The notes beneath the pieces are model-generated. The model had not been told where the DNA came from and made no database searches. It saw nothing but the letters and a program-made list of their open reading frames with translations. The position numbers and the translations under genes were made by a program. Below are positions 55,753 through 64,000 of a stretch of DNA of 64,000 nucleotides, in pieces; within the stretch, counting starts at the first letter, position 1, and every line of letters starts with the position of its first letter. Source of the stretch: Chamaecrista fasciculata (lineage: Eukaryota > Streptophyta > Magnoliopsida > Fabales > Fabaceae); assembly GCA_003254925.1 (NCBI GenBank), contig QANZ01046459.1:1-64000 (forward strand), read 5' to 3'.

Positions 55753-58700
55753 ATGCAAAATCTTTCTCATGGTAAGTTCTTCTATTTGTCTAAGTGTTCT
55801 TTTCTAAAAAGCAATAATAATACTAGTAAGAGTAAGACCAAACATGTAAGGTCAAAATCTCCTTTTGGTTCTTAAATTATATGACAATTTTTATTTTGGT
55901 TCTAAAGTGATTTTTTTGTTCTGTTATGATCTTCAAACTTTTATATTTTTTTCTGTTTTGGTTCTCAAAATGTGATTTTATCTGATCTTTGTCGTTATTT
56001 ATAACCTGAACAATTGAGATAGACCGTTTCTCTCTCATACATGTCATAATAAGTGAGTCACAAATTGTTTCTTTTAAAGAGTGAAGATTTTTTTTCCTTC
56101 CTTTGTCAACTCACAATTATTATAATATGTATGAGAAAAAATGGTTCATTTCAGTTGTACAATTTAAAAATAATGGCATAAACCAGACAAAATCACATTT
56201 TAAGGACTCAAATGGATCAAATGTCAAAGTTTTAGGACTAAAATGAAACAAAAATAATTTTTGGACCAAAATAAAATCTATAGTTTGAGTACCAAATGAT
56301 TATTTGACCAACATTTAATATTATTTTTTTTCTAAATAAAGTTAATTGATCTTATTTTTTTTCTTTTTAGTAAACTAACAATTTAATCCCTGAAAGATTA
56401 CTAAGCAAGATTTTGTTAATAATTTTTAGTACCAAACAATTATTTTTTTCTCAATATTATTATAATTTGTAAACTAACAACTTGATTATTAAAAAATTTA
56501 AATATACAATTTAATCCCTAAACAATCAAAATGATTTACTAATCAGTGTTTTTCTATGAACTAAATAGTATATGATTTTAATCTTTCAAGAACTAAAAAT
56601 TATACTATTTTGACCTTTTAAAAACCGACTTGTCAACTCGTTAATCCATCAGAAATCAAATTGTTAGTTTATTCTTCTTTAATTTTTTTTTTGGTTTGCC
56701 CATTTTATTCACTAGTCATCTTTTTGTGTTTCTCAAGAAAATGTCACTCATGATATACATTATTTACAAATTATATATATAATTGAAATTGACACTACTG
56801 TTAATTTGTCTGATATAGCAATGACATTTGAGGCACTGACTCTTCCTCTGCTTGAGTTCGATATGGAAGAAACTCAGAGATTGCTTTCTTCATTCCCGCG
56901 TGACAAGAACATTCTAGAAGGTAACCACAACAAACTATGGAATCATGGACTCATTTGTGCCTTCGAATTCATTCCAGGATCTTCAAAAATCAAATCACTT
57001 AATAACACAGTTACACAAGAAGAAGGCAGTAAATTACAACACTACCCTCATTCCCAAGGACAAAACTTAGGTAAAGTTTTTTACCGACTAAAGTGTAAAT
57101 TTGATTCTATATCTTTTGTTGAGTTTTTAATTTGGTTATGTATTTTTTTTTTTTTTGCACTTTTAGTCTCATATATTTGCAAAAGGTTTCAATTTGGTCC
57201 CATATCATTTTGGGTCTCATATCTTTCGAACAAGTTGTAGAATTTGTCTCATATCTTTGCAAAATGATCAACCACTAATTAATCTTTTTATAAAGATATG
57301 AGACCACTTCTGCACCTGACCTAAAGATATAAGACCAATTCTGCAATTGACCTAAAGATATAAAACAAAATCTGTAACAAAAAAAGATATGAGACCAAAT
57401 TGAGAATTGATCTAAAGATATAAAACCAAATTGGGAACTGACCTAAAGATATAGGACCAAAAGTGCAACAAAAAAAGATATAAGATTAAATTTGCACTTT
57501 GACCTTTTTTTATCGAGTAAACTACTAAATTGGTCCCTGAATTATTGACTCGCTGTCAGATTGGTCCCCGAATTTAGGAAATTAACAAATAGGTCCCCGA
57601 ATTTTTCTAACGAGTCAAATAGGTCCCCGAATTTTTCTAACATTTGTCAAATAGGTCCTTCTGTGCATGTTATTCGGGGACCTATTTGACTAACGTTAGA
57701 AAAATTCGGGGACCTATTTGACTCGTTAGAAAAATTTGAGGACCTATTTGTCAATTTCCTAAATTCAGGGACCAATCTGTCAGCGAGCCAATAATCCAGG
57801 GACTAATTTGGTAGTTTACTCTTTTTTTTATCTATTTGATATAAAATTCTTTAATCAACATTTGATATATGATAAAAAATTTATAATCATAATAAAGAAC
57901 ATTAAACACCATTTTTTACATAATTTTATTAAAAAAGAGAAAGAATGTAATTAAAATTTGTAATTAAAGGGATGTTGTCACAAATATATAAAGAATTTGA
58001 TGTAGATATTTTCTTATTTTCCAGGAATTTCTAGGAGCTTTTGGAGACCAATTGGTTGGGCAAGAATCTCTGAGCTTGTAGAGACGACGGTGTACACTGA
58101 TGCTGACTGGGCATATTCGGAGTCACGTGATGATCACGAGAGTAGTGTTGCCGATATCGCAGGTCCTTATTGGGAAAGGCCTGTGGGTCCCACATGGTGG
58201 TGCCACGTGGATGCATCTCATCCGTGTGTTGTTGCCTGGTTGAGTAGTGCTCGGTGGTTGCATCCTGCGATTAGGATTGCTTTGCAAGATGCGAGTAAGT
58301 TGATTAGTGAGCGCATGAAATACCTTCTTTATGAGGTAATCTATCAAAATCAATTCTATTATTCTATACTTTCTTACTTTCATTTTTATATTTTGTCAAA
58401 TAGTTATTTTTTTGGTCTTTAAACTACTTAGTTAGTTTCATTTTAATCATAAAACTAATAAGTCTTCAAACTTTCATATTATTTGTTCTACATACCACTA
58501 ATCTAAAATGCAATTCCGTTTTATTTTTACCGTTATTTCTAACCCAAACAATTAAGATTAATCATTTTTCTTTGAGAAAACTTACTATTTGATCTCTGAA
58601 TTTACACCGAATTAACTAATTCGTTCTTGAATAATCAAAATATACTACTCAGTCCATAAATTATTGCAATGGTCAATAATTTAGTCCTTGGGGACAAAAA

Positions 58701-61700
58701 AAAATCATTACAAATTCAGGGACCAAAAAATATTAATTTAGTATAAACTCAGATACTAAAAGTATAAAATCAGTTTAAATTCAAGGATCAAATCATCACT
58801 AACGACCAAATAGTTGATAACTGAAATATTTCGGGGACCAAACAATTGATTATTCAATGACTATTAGTTGACCCCATGTAATTCAGAGACTAAATAATAG
58901 ATTTTTTTCTTTTTCTCTCATATATGTCAGTGAGTTTAGCAGAAAGACAGAAAAACTTTCACTCTTTGAAAGAAGAATCAACTACAAATTTATCTCTAAT
59001 TTATTATTAAGAATGAAGATTTTTCTTTCTTTTTTTCTGGTTGCCCAAGGTATTCCCAACTCGATGGGTTAAGGACTAATCCTCTGCGGATCTGAGCTCC
59101 ATTTAAGGGTTTGCCGCTGGCCAATTGGTTGCTACATACACAGGCGGGGATTGAACCCCGACACTTGCTTAAGCGACCTAGTGAGCTAACCACTCGACCA
59201 ACCAAGCTTGGTTTCAATGCACTTGTTAGGACACAAATGAAAGAGAAATAATGATTCATCTAAACTTTCCATGTTAGAAATAATAGCTAAAATCATAAGG
59301 AATCACAGTTTGGACTAACTATGAAATAAATGTAAAAGTTTGAAGAACAAAATAAGAGCAAAAGAAAGTTTTAGAATCAAAATGAAATTGATCCCATATA
59401 TAGTTTGAGGATCAAAATGATTATTTTACCTTTTGTATTTTGTATGTATCTATATATATATGCAGGTTCCGGTGAGAGTAGCAGGGGGACTGATATTTGA
59501 GCTTCTAGGGCAGTCAGCAGGGGATCCATTAGTTGGGGAAGATGACATCCCCATAGTGTTAAGAGCATGGCAGGCACAGAACTTTCTGGTCACTGCTTTG
59601 CATGTTAAAGGCTCTACATCTCATGTTAATGTCTTAGGCATTCTAGAAGTTCAGGTCACTCAGCTCCTACTCATTCTTTGCTTACACATCAAGGACTTGA
59701 ATAGTTCAATCTCTCTCTTATAATGTCACTACAATGTAATGCAGAGAAAAAAAAAAAAGACATTTAGAAAGTACATGTTATTTCTCTAAATGTTCTTTTC
59801 TCTCTTTGTACTACAGTCACCCAAATGAAGCATATCCCATATATTAGTAGAACAGTTTAAGGATCAAGATTATTATTTGATCAATTTTTAATGATTGGGC
59901 TGTGAACTTATATATGTCTACTCTTTCTATTATTAAGATTTACCTGAATCTTGTGTGTGTGGGGGGGCAGGAAGTGCTTGCTGCTGGGGGTACTAAAATA
60001 CCACTATGCATTCATGAGCTTGTAGCACACCTAACAAGTCGCCTTGCTCGCTGGGATGATAGGTGCATCAGATATATTTACTCTTTCGCCTCCTTATTTT
60101 ATTTTTATGATATATATTTACATGCACCAACTTTAATTTCATCATCACCAACATTGTTAAGTAACGTGTTTGATATATATATGTATGTACTATGTAGGTT
60201 GTTCCGTAAGCACACATTTGGGGCTGCTGATGAAATTGAATTGATGTTTATGGACAGGTAATGATTTAATTTCATGTGTATATATGTATTACAATACATT
60301 GATGGTAAAATTAAGTTGAACTTACTTTGGTATTTATATAATTTAGGGTAAATTACATTGTAGTACCATGTGGTTTGGTCATATTTTACTTTGGTATCCT
60401 GTGCTTTAAAAAGTGACACTTTAGTACCTTGTGGTATTCTACGTTAACACTTTGGTACCCTGAGCTTTAATTTCGTTAGAAAATTAACAGAAATTGGAAT
60501 TTTTGGAGCTATTTTGTAATTTTAACCATAACAAATTTTGCAAAAATTACATATTAACCCCCAATATTTTTAGAAAATTACAAACAAGTCCTTGGATACT
60601 ATTATCTAGAGATTAAAATGAAAATTATAAAAAAATTTAGGACTATTTTGTAATTCTATCATTTGCCCTATATTTTTCAAAAATTATGTTTTGACCCTAA
60701 AAAATTTTATATTTTTCATTTTAGTCCCTAGATAATATGTATCTAGGGACCTGTTTGTAATTTTTGAAAATATTGGGAGTCAATATGTAATTTTTGAAAA
60801 ATTTGTTATGGTTAAAATTATAAAATAGCTCCAAAAATTCCAATTTCCATTAATTTTCTAACAGAATTAAAGCTCAGGGTACTAAAGTGTTAACGTAGAA
60901 TACTATAGGGTACCAAAGTGTCACTTTTTAAACCATAGGGTACCAAAGTAAAATATGACCAAACCATAGGGTACCATCTCAATTATCTAGGTTATAAATA
61001 ATGGAAAAGATAAGGCGAAATCACATTTTGAGGACCAAAACAGAACAAAGGTAAAAGTTTGAGGACCAAAAAAGAACAAAAAGTAATTCTTGGACCAAAA
61101 TGAAACTTACTCCATAGTTTAAGGATCAAAATGAAGTTTTAACCAATATATAATCATTGGGACAGGAGGAACCATGAGGACTTGCATCTGTTCAGTATAA
61201 TACTGAACCAAGAAATTAGAAGATTCTCATCCCAGGTATATATATTTCAATGTTTGTGTAATTTCTTATAATTAAGATTTTCAATTTGTCATGTATGTAT
61301 ATAATAAATTGTTTGATGTGTGTATGAAATGATATTGAGGCAATAAGAGTGAAGTGGTCACTGCATGCAAGAGAGGAGATAGAATTTGAGCTAATTCAAC
61401 AACTTAGAGGAAGCGAAACGAGGAAGTTGCTAGAAGGAGTGAGAAAGAGTACTAGAGAAATGATTCAAGAGCAAGAAGCAGTTCGTGCTAGACTATTCAC
61501 TATTCAAGATGCCATGCAAAGCACTGTGCGTTCATGGTTGCAGGTGATCCAATAATTTGGTCTCTAAAAGATCACTAAGCTGACAATTCGGTCTTTGAAA
61601 TATTGAAATACACAATTTAATCCTTTAAAAAATTAAAACAGTATATTCTTTCATTGCTAAAAGATTAAAATGGTAAACTATTTAATCAATGAAAAGGACT

Positions 61701-62262
61701 AAAAAGTATATTGCTAATGCCCCCAATGGAAACAAGTGAAACATTTACAACTAATTTGAAATCTATCTCATACATTTGGGACCAATTTGAGATTTTGACT
61801 CTCATGTATTGTTGCTACTACTTGTTTTATTAGGACAAGAGCCTGACAGTGACCCATAATCTAGGAGTATTTGGTGGTGGTGGTCTTATTTTGTCAGTGA
61901 TCACAGGCTTATTTGGCATAAATGTGGATGGAATACCAGGAAATAACACAGAGTCTCCATATGCATTTGCTCTGTTTTCTGGCATCCTCTTGCTTCTAGG
62001 TGTGGTTCTTATTGGGACTGGATTGCTTTATCTGGGATTGAAAAAACCCATTGTTGAAGAAAATGTACAACTCAGAAAACTTGAGCTTCAAGAGCTTGTC
62101 AAAGTGTTCAAACATGAAGCAGAGTCTCATGCACAACTAAGAAAACCAGTGCCTCATAAGGATTTTCCAGCTCAAACTACTACTTCACCTAATTGTAATA
62201 ATAATAATAAGAAGAAGAAGAAGCTGCTGCCAAATGGTACTGCAAATCATCATTACCATTGA
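55753..62262 (+). CDS. CorA-like magnesium transporter family protein, nine exons
   Basis: Exons: 55753-55771, 56819-57070, 58025-58335, 59466-59654, 59971-60062, 60198-60257, 61166-61235, 61340-61543, 61834-62262. All introns are GT-AG and the frame stays open, giving 541 residues, or 534 if translation starts at the in-frame ATG at 56821 (exon 1 then being leader). The N-terminal half is soluble (LPLLEFDMEETQRLLSSF; WRPIGWARISELVETTV; WWCHVDASHPCVVAWLSSA), followed by a helical part (VKWSLHAREEIEFELIQQL; MIQEQEAVRARLFTIQDAM). The last exon has two membrane helices: GGGGLILSVITGLFGIN (about 406-422) and YAFALFSGILLLLGVVLIG (about 435-453). Canonical CorA has GMN after the first helix and an MPEL-like loop; here they read GIN and IPG, as I recall for the plant subgroup around At2g42950/At1g29820. 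Such proteins form membrane pentamers; Mg transport by this subgroup is not certain. The tail is Asn/Lys-rich. Confidence 0.85.
55852..56310. mobile_element. Inverted-repeat element in intron 1
   Basis: 'tccttttggttcttaaatta' faces 'tttgagtaccaaatga', with matching inner parts ('gttctgttatgatcttcaaa' and its complement). The centre holds 'tctctctcatacatgtcat' and its inverse. It is related to the arms at 30360 and 58424. Confidence 0.55.
57089..57504. mobile_element. MULE-like inverted-repeat element in intron 2
   Basis: Left 'gactaaagtgtaaatttgat' faces right 'attaaatttgcactttgacc'; the arms are built of 'agatatgagaccaa' units. T-rich sequence flanks both sides. Same general family as 19920-20287. 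Confidence 0.6.
57515..57821. mobile_element. Near-perfect hairpin element in intron 2, 307 bp
   Basis: Arms of about 143 bp (GAGTAAACTACTAAATTGG ... its complement ...AGTTTACTC) are separated by a loop of about 20 bases. Flanks are TTTTTTTATC at the left and TTTTTTTTATC at the right, a target duplication of about 10 bp. It sits 10 bp after the previous element. Arm identity is the highest of all inverted repeats here, so it is probably young. Confidence 0.85.
58424..59437. mobile_element. Inverted-repeat element in intron 3 with nested insertions
   Basis: The outer arms ('ctttaaactacttagttagt...' near 58424; '...atagtttgaggatcaaaatg' near 59400) enclose a second inverted-repeat element (about 58576-58905, 'acttactatttgatctctga' / 'aattcagagactaaataata') and a SINE. 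Three layers of insertion in one intron. Confidence 0.55.
59030..59211 (-). mobile_element. tRNA-derived SINE in intron 3
   Basis: Read on the minus strand: A box TTGGTCGAGTGGTTAGCTC (about 59183-59201), B box GGGGTTCAATCCCC (about 59147-59160), a non-tRNA body with 'ctcagatccgcagaggatta', and a tail 'ccttgggcaaccag' before an A/G-rich end. This is the classic structure of a plant SINE, perhaps Au-like; orientation is opposite to the host gene. Confidence 0.8.
60346..60989. mobile_element. Inverted-repeat element in intron 6
   Basis: Left 'gggtaaattacattgtagta' and 'ccatgtggtttggtcatat' face right 'accaaaccatagggtacca'. Same family as 28933-29364 and 33158-34110. It is followed by half of another element (61010-61145). 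Confidence 0.65.
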
Positions 62263-62298
62263 TTTACCCGCGCATGCTGGTCCATATATATGTATATA

Positions 62299-62925
62299 CG
62301 GGGTAAAAACGGTATTTTAAATTCGTCCCAAAATTTTACATCAATTTTCAAGTTCGTCCCAGATGTTTGTTTATTGTCAATTTTATTTTCAAAGTTTTTC
62401 ATCTTTAAATAAAATAACGATAGACTTCATCTTGTTTTTCAACTTAAGTTAGAACTTAAATGTCTTTTTCTTTGGTCGAATACGCAAATATACCTTTCAT
62501 GCTTGTTTGGGTAATAGCAATGAGATTCCCCCAATATCATGTTAAGAATAGCTAGAATTTCCTGAAGAAGATGACATTCGTTTGATGAGAAATAAAAAAG
62601 GAATATCAAAAAATCGAGTAGTTGAAGTTGAAGTAGCTACTTTCGAAGTAACATAAAGAAAAGCAACGACCAAAGTGAGAGAATGAGAGAAAATAGAATT
62701 CCTCACTTCTTTCTTTCATTCAAAACGGTGCGTGATTTTACAATTATGTCATTAGCCATGTAAAATTTATTGTTCATGTTTGGCTAAAGTAAAAACAAAT
62801 AATAAAATCGATAAAAATATTGAACTTTGGGGCGAAATTCACAGTCAACAAATATTGAAGACGAAATTGAAAATTGAAGATGTAAAATTTTGGGACGAAA
62901 AGAGTACTTTTAAGTTTTACCTGAA
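62299..62925. mobile_element. Inverted-repeat element enclosing plastid DNA
   Basis: The left arm (62303-62400: 'gtcccaaaattttacatcaa' and on) and right arm (62810-62925: 'gaagatgtaaaattttggga') are inverted, moderately diverged. It begins about 40 bp after the stop codon of the CorA-like gene and could be part of its 3' UTR. The middle is the ndhB piece. The related element at 40376-40690 lacks it. Confidence 0.65.
62474..62738 (-). pseudogene. ndhB: Nuclear copy of a plastid ndhB segment (NUPT)
   Basis: On the minus strand the sequence reads VVAFLYVTSKVATSTSTT, RFFDIP, then in shifted frames (indels) HLLQEILAILNMILG, and 'attacccaaacaagcatgaa' (ITQTSMK). This is the start of the second exon region of plastid ndhB, a subunit of the chloroplast NADH dehydrogenase-like complex, and the side near 62730 ('cattcaaaacggtgcgtga') looks like sequence just before it. 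In-frame stops and indels show it is non-functional. It lies between the arms of an inverted-repeat element. Confidence 0.8.
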
Positions 62926-64000
62926 TACTAATTTTATATGTTCGTTAGCAATAAATCAAGTTTAATAAAAAAACACTTCAGAACAATTTGTAATAGAGTA
63001 TTTGTACGATTGATTTCTAGAGAATTCTCTCTGAAACACTTCTGATAACAAAGTCACTAATCAAGTATGAGAAGAGATAATTCGGAGATTGAATTAAGAT
63101 TTCTAGTAAACTTTATAGTAGAATGAAAAGTTGAAAAACATATATAAATTAAGGAGTTAGTTATAAGTGATCATCGCAATGGGGCTCACGCCTTTATGAC
63201 AAACGTTAACGTCCCAGACATGAGGGCCTTTGTCCTAGATACTTATGATCACCCAATAGGCCAATATAATATCACTGGTTTCACATAATTTGTGCTTATA
63301 TTATCACCTACTATTGCATTATATATATAGGCCTACACTATTTAAATGCTTACATAAGATTGAATAATTCTTGGGCCAAGAGAAGTGGACTAATTAATGG
63401 TAATATGAAAAAATTTGGTGCACACACTCATCTTATCCACTAGCTGGTGCCATGAATTATAGAGGCATTTCTGTATTTCTCATTCATGTTGAATCTCATA
63501 TATATAAATATATACTATATTATATGTGGGAGGAGCCTTCTGGTCGTCCTTCCACCTATACTAAGATAAAAATATTATATGTAATTAAAATAAAAAGAAA
63601 CTTATTATTTGGTCCATTCTTTTTTACTGAGTCAACAATTTGGTCCCTAATTTATTTTATATCTTAATTGTCCCCCTCCGACCTACATTTTCAAGTTTGA
63701 TATTTCTCCACTCATATTAAGAATTTGTAGAACACAAGTTGTCCTCGCCTAAAGAATTTGTTTCATTTCATCTTTCAATTTCCTTATAGAGATTATTAAA
63801 TATTACGGTAGGTATAAAAAGTAAAAGAGTACCCAAGTATATTAGTTATTCAACCAAAAAACAATATTTCTGTGAACTAAATTCAACCAAATTGAAAATT
63901 ATGAAAGACAATTAATTATACTCTTTTATCAAACTATGCCTAATATATACTTGGGTTGGGATTGCTTCAGCAAGATGACAATGGTGTTAACTTGCAAAGA
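62926..64000. other. Non-coding to window end
   Basis: No gene is recognised. 63530-63665 shares 'ctggtcgtcc' and 'cttttttactgagt' with 47285-47390, a dispersed repeat with half of a 'tttggtccct' arm. Confidence 0.45.

Noticed and set aside
62600..62740. Plus-strand frame through the ndhB piece (EEDDIRLMRNKKG) as a new gene
   Set aside because: It is the antisense of plastid ndhB.

Overview
The window reads as AT-rich nuclear DNA of a flowering plant, most likely a eudicot. Genes have GT-AG introns, and there are LINE, SINE, copia-type solo LTR, Mutator-like (MULE) and MITE insertions, a plastid ndhB fragment, and degraded members of plant families (F-box/FBA, CIPK, NAC, pectinesterase, inositol transporter, ataxin-2/CID, MAPKKK). 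I cannot name the species. Two assembly gaps are present (12049-12998 and 41229-41716), plus single N bases at 8779, 17994, 22622 and 25264.

Layout. 1-7.3 kb: two decayed minus-strand copies of one F-box gene, with a broken CIPK-type kinase between them. 7.3-18 kb: transposon-dominated (a Tourist-like MITE, an 801-bp MULE with exact 9-bp target duplication, LTR-retroelement remnants, a GC-rich inverted-repeat element, two related 0.5-kb MULE-like elements). 18.3-21.8 kb: a mosaic of fragments of at least five genes, nearly all minus strand, with splice sites retained. 22.3-23.8 kb: a 1459-bp MULE with 200-bp terminal inverted repeats and foreign cargo. 24-30 kb: hAT-like MITE, SINEs, solo LTR, F-box/LRR pseudogene, LINE fragment. 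30-49 kb: a diverged four-copy duplication array whose recurring unit carries a TATA box and a short first exon of an unrecognised gene; copies differ by nested insertions, one carrying a MAPKKK fragment and another a palindromic 29-bp array. 49-55 kb: degenerate antisense ORFs next to a probable gypsy-type LTR, then nested MITEs.

The only gene that looks intact is at 55.75-62.26 kb (+): a nine-exon CorA-like magnesium-transporter-family protein of about 534-541 residues with two C-terminal membrane helices. Its introns hold several long inverted-repeat elements and a SINE. Just downstream an inverted-repeat element encloses the ndhB fragment; the related copy at 40.4-40.7 kb lacks it.

The most notable content is the exon-shuffled mosaic at 18.3-21.8 kb, including an in-frame ataxin-2-like/inositol-transporter fusion, and the transposon-nested duplication array. 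All family calls rest on motif recognition by eye; no database search was possible.
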